Assembly: GCA_029721515.1 (NCBI GenBank)
Contig: CM056556.1
Location: 20,478,169 to 20,542,168, forward strand
DNA: 64,000 bases
Direction: 5' to 3'
Source of the DNA: Synanceia verrucosa
Taxonomy: Eukaryota; Chordata; Actinopteri; Perciformes; Synanceiidae
Every line of letters starts with the position of its first letter. The stretch's first letter is position 1. The position numbers and the translations under genes were made by a program. The notes under the pieces are model-generated. The model worked only from the letters and a program-made list of their open reading frames with translations, searched no databases and had not been told where the DNA came from. Shown in pieces: positions 1-10,700 of the stretch.

Positions 1-710
1 TGAGCCAATCAGATGAACCAGTTGTTTCCAGCGCTGGCGGTCTTGGGCCAGCTGTTCTACATCCTCGACAGCAACTCTGTGTTGTTGGAGGTCACTCGCA
101 ATGACGTCGAGCCATCGAGTGCGGGGCTTGCCTCGTGGTCGTCTCCAGCCTGCAGCCCTTGGGTCGAACTGGAGAATGGCTCTCGTTGGATGGTCAGGAG
201 GAGCCAGTGGGTGCGACACTGCGTGACCAGGCAAGATGCTCTGGGCTGGCGCGTGCAGGCTCTAAGCACTTCACTGGAGACCCGCTGGGGCCACCTGATG
301 TTCTCAATGGTTCTGAGAGCTCTGCTGTCAAAGCCATCTACTCTTGTGGCCAGAGTCTTATTTAAGGGCCATGTTTCTGAGCCGTAGAGCAAGGACTTAC
401 GGAGGACCTTTGGAATGGCAAGTGCAACGCCATAAAGGCCTGTCCATCTCTCGGGGGCCACTCCAGATTTAGCAGTGGTCACCTGCTGTTGTTTCACCAT
501 TGCCTTGCCATTGAGCTTCACAGAGCCCTGCCAGGGTGGCAGCGGCAGAGCTCTCGGGACGGCAGGGTGGCAGATCCAGGGGGGAAGGAGTGTGTGGACA
601 TTCCATGTGGCGACGCGGGTCCTATGAAGAGGTTCGATCCGTACTTGATGGTCGGGGGCAGGCTGGGGTCCGTTACCGTGTTGGGCAGTCTGGCTTTTTA
701 GATACCACAA
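1..710 (-). mobile_element. Non-LTR retrotransposon (LINE) relic with its centre deleted
   Basis: Read on the minus strand, an open frame of 217 codons starts at 710. Near its start it carries RVATWNVHTL, which resembles the first block of an AP-type LINE endonuclease. After about 60 unrelated residues it passes straight into the C-terminal end of a LINE reverse transcriptase (LLYGSETWPLNK, then RVDGFDSRALRTIENIRW). The rest of the endonuclease and all catalytic reverse-transcriptase motifs, including the metal-binding YADD-type box, are missing, so the copy cannot be autonomous. The family resembles RTE/BovB-like or 'craniofacial development protein 2-like' fish LINEs; that naming is from memory. 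The element probably continues left of base 1. Confidence 0.6.
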
Positions 711-773
711 TAAGTTAATTTTGTGTGATTTGGGCTTTAATCGTGGTCATCAATATTCATTTATCATTATCAA

Positions 774-812
<39 letters not shown>

Positions 813-1516
813 AAGTTATTTTTATGTAATTTGGGCTTTATCAAGGTAGACACACTAGATAATGATCTGATGATGATCAACAGGCAGAGGCTGCTGCCAG
901 TTCCTGTTTAGGGCCCAGGGGAGTGAGCGTTTGCCTTATGGTGTGTTCACTGGAAGTTGGAACTTGGACCTCTGACCATCGTAACCTCAAAGTTTAGTGC
1001 TTCCAGCTCTTCCGGCCTTACAGACGTACAACAAAACATATAGCTGCTATTTATGTCAGCAACAGATAGCATGAATTCTGTTTGTTGATGAGATTAAGAA
1101 ACTTTCTGAGTTGGAGATCCGACTTCATGGGGGTTCTGATTTAAATTACCCATATTGACAGTTGAGAGCATGGCTCACAGACACTTGGGTATTGGAATTG
1201 ACCCAATAAAATACCCAATCGAAAAATACCCAATAGGACCGGAGCTTTTCGGCACAATGCATCGTTTTTCATGAGGGAAAAAAAAAGCTATTTTACTGCT
1301 GCACTATTTTACTACATTTACTGCGTCTTTTCAGATTTTAATGTGTCAGGGACGCAGGACGCGTACCTAGCAACATCACAGTCGATAGATAGGTAGATAG
1401 ACAGTGAGCGGCGAGAGACAAAATAGTCTGGTTGAAGCGCTCCAAGCACAAGCTCTGGAGCGAACGTGGGAAAAAAAAAATCCGGTCCCAAATAGCATCG
1501 GCTATTGGCGGGTGCT
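711..1516. other. Intergenic stretch, no gene seen
   Basis: No coding signal is apparent. It contains an ATT trinucleotide microsatellite at about 773-804 and a short run at 1197-1240 where the phrase 'tacccaat' recurs several times. The rest is unremarkable AT-rich DNA. Confidence 0.5.
773..804. repeat. ATT microsatellite
   Basis: About ten uninterrupted ATT units lie just beyond the LINE relic. Confidence 0.9.
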
Positions 1517-1770
1517 TAAAGGGGAAGTTCTGTTTTTTTACAAATTGGACCTTATTTCTGGGGTGAAACGCTGCCATTCATTCACCATATCACTTTGGAG
1601 TCATTTGGAGTATTTCTGTGCCCCATTCACTCCTGTTAAATGGATGTTATCAAATCCAAATATCGTCAGAAATATTCCAAATGACTCCAAAGTGATACGG
1701 GTGAGTAAATGGCAGTATTTTATCCCAGAAATAAGGTCCAGTTTATAAAAAAACAGAACTTCCCCTTTAT
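1517..1770. mobile_element. Foldback MITE with long inverted arms
   Basis: The left arm starts TAAAGGGGAAGTTCTG and the right arm ends CAGAACTTCCCCTTTA. The two arms pair over roughly 100 bases each around a short centre near 1650, so almost the whole 254-bp element is a hairpin. The arms also share the 'accttatttctgg' and 'tttggagt' blocks in opposite orientation. No transposase is encoded, so mobility would need one in trans. A diverged half copy occurs at about 52790-52915. The superfamily is not determined; the TTA/TAA-like border would fit a Harbinger or Kolobok type. Confidence 0.75.
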
Positions 1771-2417
1771 TTTGTTTTACACGCCAAACCCAAATTCTAC
1801 CCACCATTGGTGCTTGGCAGGTACTAGGGGTGTCACGGTATGAAAATTTAAGGTCACGGTTATTGTGACCAAAATTATCACGGTTTTCGGTATTATCGCG
1901 GTATTTTATTAAAAGTGTGTTGAATATGTTCAGAAAGCATCGATAGTCCTACACAAACTGAAATAGTTTCAAAAAGTGTAACAGTATTTATTTTATTTAA
2001 AAATACAGACAAAGCCATATCAAAAGTGCAACTTTTCACATCAAAGGAAAGGAACAAGGGCATTCAAGAACATTTACAGTAGTGCAGTTAGTGAATTATA
2101 CAAATCCAAACATTCAAGACATACCAAACAATATGTAAACAAAGAAATCAAAGAAACACCACTTGTCTTATACCTGTTTTCTTCATCATCAAAATCAGCA
2201 AAATTAAAATCTAAAACTATACACAATGTAAACAAATCAATCAATCACGTGACAGAACTGACTGTATATGTCTCTCCATCATCAACAAATGAGATGCTGC
2301 TGATCCAGCATCATGTCTGTATACATCACCATTTACTTGAGATTGAAATGCAAAAATGTCAACATATTTACCTTGTCTGGTTTAAGATGTGATCTAAGAG
2401 GGGAAACAGTACCTGGG

Positions 2418-2486
2418 GGCACTGAATATTCTCTCTGATGGAACACTGGCTGCTGGGACACACAAAAGCTTTTTTACCAGCCTGGC
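2418..2486 (-). pseudogene. hAT transposase C-terminal dimerisation fragment
   Basis: Translating the minus strand from 2486 gives ARLVKKLLCVPAASVPSERI followed by FSA. PA-SVPSER-FS is the hallmark of the hAT C-terminal dimerisation domain, which normally sits near the end of the transposase. The frame stops soon after, at a TAG-type codon beyond PRYCFPS. It lies inside the inverted ends of the 1825-3461 hAT element, on the same strand as the BED fragment. Confidence 0.75.
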
Positions 2487-3071
2487 AAGATGAGGCTCTG
2501 TAAAGAAAATATAAAAGAATACCCATGTCATTATTGTTATGAATTATTATTGTAGTAGCATAGTATAGTAAAGCACTATATAAAAACAGACCATCTATTA
2601 TCATTAGGCTACCATTCATATCAATATACAGAGGAGTTTGCTTATACTTGTATTTGCTGCTAAACAATACCATCTAGCTCAGGTTAATAAAGTGTCCATA
2701 TTTAGCTGATCCAGTTGATAGCTAGTATGTGGTTGATTCCAATGTCCACTTAATTATATGGTAATACACACGCAGTGACTCTCAACTAAAATGGTTTAAA
2801 CAAATAAAGTGTATGGCATTGTTGTGCCAACTAGTGCTCAATAATGCCGTGTCTTCATTTCACCATTTCACCATCTCATCGTGAAGTTTAGCTGCTTAGC
2901 TTAGAATATTAGCTGCTAGTAAGCAGCTACATGCATTTTAATATGCTGGCGGTGGACACTGCGGCTGCACTATGGGGCTTATGTTAACATTACTGACACA
3001 CAAATCATTGCATTCTCTCTCAACCCGAAATCCCCACATCATGCATTTCAGCTCAAACATTAAACGTTAAC

Positions 3072-3287
3072 TTACCTTGCATTGGCTGTAGAGTTGTGGG
3101 TCACGCAGATGAAACATGAGGTTTGAAGTATTGCTTCAGACACTTTTTCCTGCACTTTTCCGGCATTCTTAAAATAGCCAAAATACACCCATACTTCAGA
3201 CTTGGTCCTCATTGAAGACTGAAAGATGTCCTGAGCGCTGTCGTCTCCTCCTTCGGCCATGAGTCCAGCTTCAGAAAGTGTAAACAT
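3072..3287 (-). pseudogene. BED zinc-finger-like N-terminal exon of hAT transposase
   Basis: A 71-codon frame starts with ATG at 3287. It contains KSEVWVYFGYFKNAGKV, which matches the start of a BED finger ('S.VW.YFG...', one aromatic block). A Cys pair-like stretch follows (TSCFICVTHNSTANAR), and STANAR resembles the NT-NLR part that precedes the His ligands. The fragment ends at an acceptor/donor-like boundary near 3072 and no following His-containing piece is seen. It belongs to the 1825-3461 hAT element and is unlikely to make protein. Confidence 0.6.
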
Positions 3288-3521
3288 TAGCTTGTAGCTA
3301 CAAAGTGTGCCTGCACGGCAACTTCAGCAGACTCTTATGAGACGCTGTAAAGGCTCGGTAATCCACCGAGATAATGTTTTATTTTGAAATTAAAACGGTA
3401 ATTGTTATAGTCAACATTTTTATCGGGGTTTACCGCTACACCGGTAACCGTGACATCCATAGCGGGTACTAGTTTTATTCCCTGCACACAAGTTATGAAA
3501 CAAACACATGCACATGCATTG

Positions 3522-3725
3522 GAGGAGAGATGTCAGAGTGAGGGGACTGTCCCCTTGTGGCGCCCCGAGCTGTTGAGGGTCCAGTGCCTTGCTCAAGGGC
3601 ACCTCGGGAGTGCCCAGGAAGATGAAGTGGCACCTCTCCAGCCACCAGTCCACTTTCCAGACTTGGTCTGACCTGGACTTGAACCGGCGACCCTCCAGTT
3701 CTCAGTCCAAGTCATTACAGACTAA
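3522..3725 (-). repeat. tRNA-derived SINE-like repeat, minus strand
   Basis: On the minus strand, the block near 3670-3700 reads GGTTCAAGTCC, a good match to the RNA polymerase III B box. It sits about 45 bases from a tRNA-like head that begins near 3725. The body holds 'ccttgctcaagggcacctcg' on the plus strand, a phrase common in fish dispersed repeats. An AATAAT microsatellite abuts the head. Confidence 0.5.
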
Positions 3726-3726
3726 G

Positions 3727-3750
3727 TAATAATAATAATAATAATAATAA
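3727..3750. repeat. TAA microsatellite
   Basis: Eight TAA units, directly next to the head of the SINE-like repeat. Confidence 0.85.
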
Positions 3751-4199
3751 CAATAAAGCACAATTTTGGATAGAGATGATGTGCTGCAAGCACAGGTCCT
3801 CTGCAAGTCATGCCGCACACTTGTGGCAACTGACAGGAAACGCAGTGAATATCCATGGCAGCCTACAACACAACCACACATTTCTTAATGGAGAGATAAA
3901 AAGCAAAACTGTTAATATAAAATAGTCCAAATGACATCCATTCTTCAAAGTTGTGTTACTGTAAATCCTTATGAGAAAGTGGGCATCTATATGTTAGATA
4001 ATTGTCAATATAGCAGCTGCCAGGTGTTTTTCAATAAAACCATGTTGTTTGAATTGAAATTTCCAGTGTCCTCATAAACTGCAAGTAATATCCTTATTGC
4101 AGCATTCAACAATGTTGTCGCTAGGGCTGTGACAGTCTGGATTTTTTATTACCACGGTGATTAAACCCACCCTGATCTGCCATGTGCTTTTTGATAAGA

Positions 4200-5165
4200 G
4201 GTGGTTTCGGTCTGGACACTTTACCATACAGGCCTGATAGGTGTGTTGCTGCAGTGATGGTTGTCCTTCTGGAAGGTTCTCCTCTCTCCACAGAGGAACA
4301 CTGTAGCTCTGACAGTGAGAATCAGGTTCTTGGTCACGTCCCTGACTACTAGGACTCTTCTCCCCTCATCGCTCAGGTTAGACGGCTGCCCAGCTCTAGG
4401 AAGATCCTGATGGTTCCAAACTTCCTCCATTTACAGATGATGGTGGCCATTGGGCTTATTGTGACCTTCAAAGTAGCATATTTTTTTTCTGCACCCTTCC
4501 CCAGATTTTTGCCTCGAGACAAACCTGTCTCAAAGGTCTACAGACCTTTCCTTTGACCTCATGCTTGGTTTGTGCTCTGGCATCCACTGTCAATTGTGAG
4601 ACCATATATAGACAGGTGTGTGCCTTTCCAAATAATGTCCCATTAAGCTATAGGAGCATCGCAAGGATGATCAGTGGAAACAGGATGTACCTGAGCTCAT
4701 TTTTGAGCCTCAGGAAAAACTGTGAATACTCATGTACATGTGATTTCTTAGTGTTTTTTTGTATTATTTTTAATACAAATATTAACATTTCAGGCGGTAC
4801 AGTAGTTAGCACTTTTGCATCACAGCAAGAAGGTTACATGAGATTAGGTTAACTGGCTAATCTAAATTGTCTGTAGGTGTGAGTGTGAGTGGTTGTCTGC
4901 GCCTTGCGATGAAATGGCAACTTGTCCAGGGTGTATCATGACAGCTGGGATAGGCTCCAGCCCTCCCGCGGCCCTATGTGAGGATAAGCAGTAGAAAATG
5001 GATGGATAGAACATTTCCCCCTAAAAAAAATCATGTTGTCATAATAGGGTGTTGTGTGTGGAGTTTTGAGGGAAAAAAATAATTTATTCCATTTTGGAAT
5101 AAGCCTTTAACATAACAAAATATGGAAAAAGTGAAGTGCAGTGAATACTTTCCAGATGCACTGTA
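4200..5165 (-). mobile_element. Tc1-like transposon relic, minus strand, interrupted by a SINE
   Basis: The minus-strand frame at 4430-4221 reads LPRAGQPSNLSDEGRRVLV, the linker and second helix-turn-helix of Tc1-like transposase DNA-binding domains (compare 'TLPRSGRP..LS'). The distal end is 'gaatactttccagatgcact' at about 5144-5163, the form of terminal repeat I remember for this fish family. The catalytic DDE part is absent: the piece runs from the N-terminal region to one terminus. It is split by the SINE at 4792-5009, so it predates that insertion. The 4200 boundary is approximate. Confidence 0.65.
4792..5009 (+). mobile_element. Short SINE copy inserted in the Tc1 relic
   Basis: It begins AGGCGGTACAGTAGTTAGCA and ends with the 'gggataggctccagcc' block and a short GGATGGAT tail. 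The octamer aacatttc flanks it on both sides (4784-4791 and 5010-5017), a clean target-site duplication. Compared with the full copy at 62326-62690 it lacks about 140 internal bases, including the polymerase III B box. It belongs to the same family as the copies at 6398, 17525, 36776 and 62326. Confidence 0.8.
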
Positions 5166-6397
5166 AAGTTTGCTAACTCAGGCTAACATTAGCCACATAA
5201 GCTATTGGTCATTCCAGACCAAGTAAAGAGTTGAATTGGGCAGCAGTTTGTTTTTTTTGTTGTTCTTGTGGTCATAGGTCAAGGTCACAGTGACCCCATA
5301 AAACACATCTTTGGCTGTAACTCAACAAGGAATATGCTAATTGTGGCACAAATATATAATAGGGTCAAATAATGAAGTGATGACATTTTGGACAGACAAC
5401 GAAATCTGCAATTTGTCTCATTTGCTGGGCAGCAATTCTTGTTCCTTATAGAAATGTGTTATTTCTTTTAATAATCTTGCTTTGAATCTGTATATAATCT
5501 TAAATATTGCTCATATTTTCACTTTTCATGCAAGATCAAGCAAAACATTTGTCACTCTGTAGGAATATTCTTGTGCATCCCTGTGTGATGTGATACATAG
5601 GAGTGTGTTTATGCTGCCATGCTGCACATGCAAGCACTTGTGCATGGTGTTGATTAAAAGGATGTTGTACTGGTGAACACAGAGAAATGCACAGGATGTT
5701 CACTCCATGATTTCAGCACATACACACACACACCCAGTCTGACAAACACACACACACCCAGTCTGACAAACACACACACACCCAGTCTGACAAACACACA
5801 CACACACACAGTCTGACAAATACATGATCAAGCCTCCTCAGGTATCTGACACACTGCGAAGAATGGCATGCTGAGCTTCTGTAAAGCCTGCTGGGAAGCA
5901 GGAAGCAACACCAGTCTGTGTTTGTCTGACGTCAGGATGCTGTCGACGGAGAGTCTGATTAGTCGGGGGGGTGTTTTGTCTTTGTCTCGGCTGATTTGCT
6001 ACTAGTTAGCTGATTTGATTGCCTTTTTTAAGTGGGATCTGACCAAGACTTGTTTCAACTTCTCATTTGGACGATTAGTTGCTCAGCTCTTTTATTGTCA
6101 TTGTATATTGTGTATCCTTGGAATTTTTTGAAATTTGTTCAATAATTTAATTTGAAGACACAATTTAGGGCTATGGGAAACTGATGGGCATGCTGTGATT
6201 TGATAGCAAAAACTTGTAACATTTGGAAGCAAGAATTGTTTTTTTCTTCGGTTGGATGGCGCACACACTGGTCATTACCATACCTGGTATTGAGTTATCT
6301 CATCCTGTTACCTTGAATCCTGAAGAAAACTTTCTCCAAGGCAAACTCAGATTCAATAAACAGTGAAAAGTCTTGATGTATTAAAGGGTTTTAAACC
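5166..6397. other. Intergenic stretch with a short minisatellite
   Basis: No gene is apparent. The one distinct structure is the tandem array at 5722-5818. The sequence around 5850-6100 is non-repetitive by eye but shows no open frame or splice pattern. Confidence 0.45.
5722..5818. repeat. Minisatellite, about 28-bp unit
   Basis: Four consecutive units combine a CA run with 'cccagtctgacaaa'. The last unit has a longer CA run in place of 'ccc'. Confidence 0.9.
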
Positions 6398-6500
6398 CTG
6401 TGGTTAGCACTGTCGCCTCAGAGCAAGAAGTACCTGGTTCGATTCCCAGCCTGGGGCCTTTCTTTGTGGAGTTTGCATGTTCTTGGTTCTCTCTGGGTTC
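6398..6500 (+). repeat. SINE head fragment
   Basis: The sequence ggttagcactgtcgcctc, followed by a tRNA-like B box (ggttcgattcc) and 'gtggagtttgcatgttct', matches the first third of the 62326-62690 SINE. The rest of the body and the GGAT tail are absent, so the copy is 3'-truncated. Confidence 0.7.
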
Positions 6501-6589
6501 TCTATAACAAAGGAGGTTTGAAATGTCCGAATGTCATTTGATATTACTGGGCAGCACAAATTAGAATGATGAAGTTTTATTTTGCAACA

Positions 6590-7617
6590 GGTGAAGTCCC
6601 ACATTGGAAGGAAATGGAAGAGGAAGGTTTGCAGCTGCCTCTACCTTTGTATCTATACTCAAATACACTGCCAAATTTAATTAAATAGACTGCTAATCCA
6701 ATTGTTAGGAATATGCTCAAGGTGTACTTGGAAATAAAAAAAAAATTTTAAAGAACCTAATATGTTATCACAGTTCAGTCCTATATGGGGAAATCCGTGC
6801 ATCAGCCCAGGAAGAGCAGACACTGTATTTAGAATGTGGGCTTCAAAAGGATTAGAAACAAATCAGGATATGTATTTGCCTAATACAGAGACAGTATGAT
6901 GTCATTTGAAGAGATTAGACACAGATATGGTACAGATAAGATTTTTTTTCAAGTATCTCCAACTCAGAAGCTATATCAGAAAGTGTCAAAACGGTGACGT
7001 AACTAAACCACCAAAATCTAACTTAGAAAAAATGTTAGCAAAGAGTAGTCTATGTAAAAGTGTAATATCAGAGATATATAATTTATTAATGCTTAGTTTG
7101 CCTGACAATTCTGTTTACAAATGAAACGCTTGGATAAAAGAAACATATATCGACTGAGGACTGGGAATCAATTTGTAGTAAAGCTCACAATCAATACACT
7201 CGACTAAGATTGGTACAATACAAATGGCTTTTGAGAATATATATTACCACAGTCAAATTAAATAAATATAACTATAATATCCCAGATGTATGTACCAAAT
7301 GCACTGAACTGAAAGGAAAACTAATTCATTGTATGTGGCCATGTAGCAAAATAAGATCTTTTTGGGAGGTAGCAATACAGAACATTACTTCAAAAGAATT
7401 TACGATGGACCCCAAGTTTTTCATTTTAGGGTTATACTGTAAAAATCCCAAATGTACCAAAAATGACAGGACAATAATTGATGTATGTCTTTTACATGCC
7501 AAACAATCAATAGCATTGATCTGGAAAAAAACTTCCAGACTTAGTGTAACATTGGAGGTATGTGTGTGTGCGCACGCGTGTGTGTTTAAAAAAAAAAATA
7601 TATTAAGAAACACATGA
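6590..7617 (+). pseudogene. L1-like LINE reverse-transcriptase C-terminal tail, decayed
   Basis: The best-preserved frame (7210-7617) contains CTKCTELKGKLIHCMWPCSK, then IRSFWEVAIQ, FFILGLYCKN and AKQSIALIWKKTSRLSV. This order (C..C, H..W.C.., FW, then LG.Y, then A...I...WK) is the C-terminal tail of L1/Tx1-type ORF2 proteins. Upstream, at 6590-7130, matching pieces such as QVSPTQKLYQKVSK are broken by many stops and frame changes. No catalytic domain remains. A second relic of a related element lies at 60050-62190. It ends about 80 bases before the first visible parva exon. Confidence 0.7.
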
Positions 7618-7695
7618 AGTTCCCAGTGTCTCCATTTTTCGACTGATCTAAATTAATCTGATGGTAACAATAATATTTGTGCTTCTTTCGCGTAG

Positions 7696-7785
7696 TGTCT
7701 GAGCTTCAGGAAGAGGGGATCAATGCCATCAACCTTCCTCTCAGCCCTTCCCACTATGAGCTGGACCCTGAGGACACCATGCTAG
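7696..7785 (+). CDS. parva: parva exon (first visible): N-terminal linker
   Basis: The acceptor ends cgtag. The exon begins with the last two bases of a Val codon, then SELQEEGINAINLPLSP, and ends CTA G before gtaaac. This is the conserved linker before calponin-homology domain 1, containing the LPLSP proline-serine motif. Confidence 0.95.
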   Translation, partial: CLSFRKRGSMPSTFLSALPTMSWTLRTPC

Positions 7786-10700
7786 GTAAACAGCTACACT
7801 CCCAGTCCCTGTTGCTTATATTCAGATTTATCATTGTGAGTATATCTTTGGATTTGGTTTAGAGGACCCTTTTTTATTTTCAGTGAACATTTTGAACAGA
7901 CTACAGACGACAAATTTCGAAATTTGAGGCCACACAAACATTCAACTAATCAAAACACAATTAAAATTCTCTCTTTTTTTTTTTTTAGAGGGGTAGGGGT
8001 GGAGGATCTTCAGGTGGAGATAAAAGTCAACAGTAGCTGTCACATAGAAGTGGTGTACAGAGATAAACATGATTTGAAATACATTTTGAAAGTGCCTAAC
8101 AGCTTATAACATTATCATAAAAGGTTGTGATCATGGTCATGCTCATAATGTCATTATGTCTCATAAGTTGTAGCAGTACTTTTTGGGTTGGTACCATTTG
8201 CTAAAAAGATTTGGTGCTAAACTTTGATGACTTTTTTAATCAGTTGAACATTGATAAAAACTATCAATAATCCATCCAAAATACCACATTAAGACACTGT
8301 GAGATGGAGGAGTATGGGGAAAAGCCATGCTGCGATTTGATAGCAGATGGGCGCAAGAATTGCTTTTTTCTGCGATTGATATTGCGTAGTCTGATTATAT
8401 CATTCTGTGACTTGTTTTGTGTGGAAATATTCCTCCTTAGCTCTAACATTTTATCCTGCTGCTGCTTGTCTATTAGAGGAGAATGAAGTGCGCACAATGG
8501 TGGACCCCAACTCCAAGAATGACCGCAAACTGCAGGAGCTCATGAAGGTGAAGTTTAAATGATTTAATCCACCATTTGTCTTGAATACACTGTAGGGCTG
8601 CACACTATTAAGAAAACATGATACATTTTTGAATACTGCAATGACAGTATTACTTTGTGATCAGGTAAGAAATACTGAAGTATACATTGTTAATTTCTTT
8701 CTGTTGTTGGTTCACTGCTAACATAGAGACAGTGAGTAGCTCATGTAGTCACTGGAAAAAAAGAAGCATAATTTAATTTCAACATAGTTTTATTGAAAAA
8801 GACCAGGCTAAAGTGGCTATATTGACATACACTATATTGCCAAAAGTATTCGCTTACCCATCCAAATAGAATCAGGTGTTTCAATCACATCCAAGGCCAC
8901 AGGTGTATAAAATCAAGCACCTAGTCATGCAGACTGCTTTTACAAACATTTGTGAAAGAATGGGTCACTCTCAGGAGCTCAATGAATTCCAGCGTGGAAC
9001 TGTGATAGGATGTCAGCTGTACAACAAATCCAGTCATGAAATTTCCTCGCTTCTAAATATTCCACAGTCAACTGTCAGCTGTATTATACGAACGTGGAAG
9101 TGTTTGGAAACGACAGCAACTCAGCCACGAAGTGGTAGGCCACGTAAACCGACAGAGCAGGGCCAGCAGATGCTGAGGCGCATAGTGCGAAGAGGTCGCC
9201 AACTTTCTGCTAATCGCTACAGACCTCCAAACTTCATGTGGCCTTCAGATTAGCTCAAGAACAGTGCACAGAGAGCTTTATGGAATGGGTTTCCATGGCC
9301 GACAGCTGCATCCAAGTCATACATCACCAAGTGCAATGCAAAGCGTCGAATGCAGTGGTGTAAAGCACGCTGCCACTGGATTCTAGAGCAGTGGAGATGC
9401 ATTCTCTGGAGTGACAAATCACGCTTCTCCATCTGGCAATCTGATGGACAAGTCTGGGTTTGGCGGCTGCCAGGAGAACGATACTTATCGGACTCCATTG
9501 TGCCCAGTGTAAACTTTGGTGGAGGGTGGATTATGGTGTGGAGTTGTTTTTCAGGAACTGGGCTTGGCCCCGTAGTTCCAGTGAAAGGAACTCTGAATGC
9601 TTCAGCATACCAAGACATTTTGGACAATTCCATGCTCCCAACTTTGTGGGAACAGTTTGGCGCTGGCCCTGATGTGAGTAAAGGCAGGTGAGCGAATACT
9701 TTTGGCAATATAGTGTATATATTATCCAGCATCTTAATGCCCAATTAAAAGACATTCTGCTACTCAACAAAAATTTCCCTTTTTTTCTCATAGAGATTTA
9801 CACCTGTTGGACTGTTTTGCTCTTGTTAACGATTTTGCTTCTGCCAATGTTAGCTTTTCACAACTCTTGATGTTGGAGTTTGCTATGGTGGTTGTGTTTT
9901 GAGTTGGTGAGTCACCTGCAAGTCTGTGTAGGTTCTCAGTCATCCAGGTTGAGGTAAATAAAAAAGAGCAAAAAAGAGTCAACTGGACTTGCTTGAGGCT
10001 CAGAGGCTTCTTCAGTTGTGAACTGAACTGAAGAAGCCTCTTGCATCAGAGGTGAAACTTCTTCTACCAGCCTCAATCAAGTCCAAGTCTTTTTTGCTCT
10101 TTTTGACTCATCTTGCAACAAAGGACACAAGTATGTAAATGATGAGCTAATGACTAGTTTGGGAAGGTATAATTCAATTTTCTCCTTTTTGGTTTTGGAG
10201 TACTCAAGCACAGCTCATCACACATGCCAAACTTAAAATGGCAGGATGGTGCTGTGGGGCAGGCATCAGCTGCAGGAACAAGGAGCATGAGGATTGTGAG
10301 CAATCACTGGACTCAAACAGGCAAATTCTAATGGAGAACTTCTGTCAGGTTGCTAAAGGCCTCCATTCAGGGCAGCAATTTATGTCCCAGCAGGACAGTT
10401 GTCCTCAGCATATCCCCTAATCAACACTGTACTGACCTGCAAGTCCTTGAGTGACCAAGTTGCACTTTATTGAAAGTGTGTGAAATGATTTGAAACTGGC
10501 AGTTCATGGAAAAAACAGTAAAGACACCCCCAAATCTACCATGAAGACAACTGAGACCATATATAAGTCAATCCAGAGCAGTGCTGGGGTTTAAAAAAAG
10601 GAAAGTAAAAAGTAAAGCCTTACTCACTGCTGAAAATAATTATTTACACTACTAGTTAAGTGTGTGTGTGTGTGTGTGTGTATACATATATATTCACGCT

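Larger units (their letters stand above)
1825..3461 (-). mobile_element. hAT (ZBED/Charlie-like) transposon, internally deleted
   Basis: The left end is TAGGGGTGTCACGGT and the right end is ACCGTGACATCCATA, an imperfect inverted pair. The flanking octamers are gcaggtac (1817-1824) and gcgggtac (3462-3469), a 7/8 target-site duplication of the length typical of hAT elements. The coding strand is minus: an N-terminal BED-finger-like exon lies at 3072-3287 and a hAT dimerisation motif at 2418-2486. The catalytic middle is missing from the 1.6 kb body. It is therefore a non-autonomous derivative of a ZBED-type hAT, keeping only transposase ends. Confidence 0.8.

Noticed and set aside
13..718. Plus-strand open frames over the LINE relic
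   Set aside because: They are antisense shadows of the minus-strand LINE frame.
4130..4190. hAT element start (tagggctgtgacagtctgg)
   Set aside because: Single end only, with no matching opposite end before the Tc1 relic.
5722..5818. CRISPR-like array
   Set aside because: The units are contiguous tandem copies without spacers, in a vertebrate genome.
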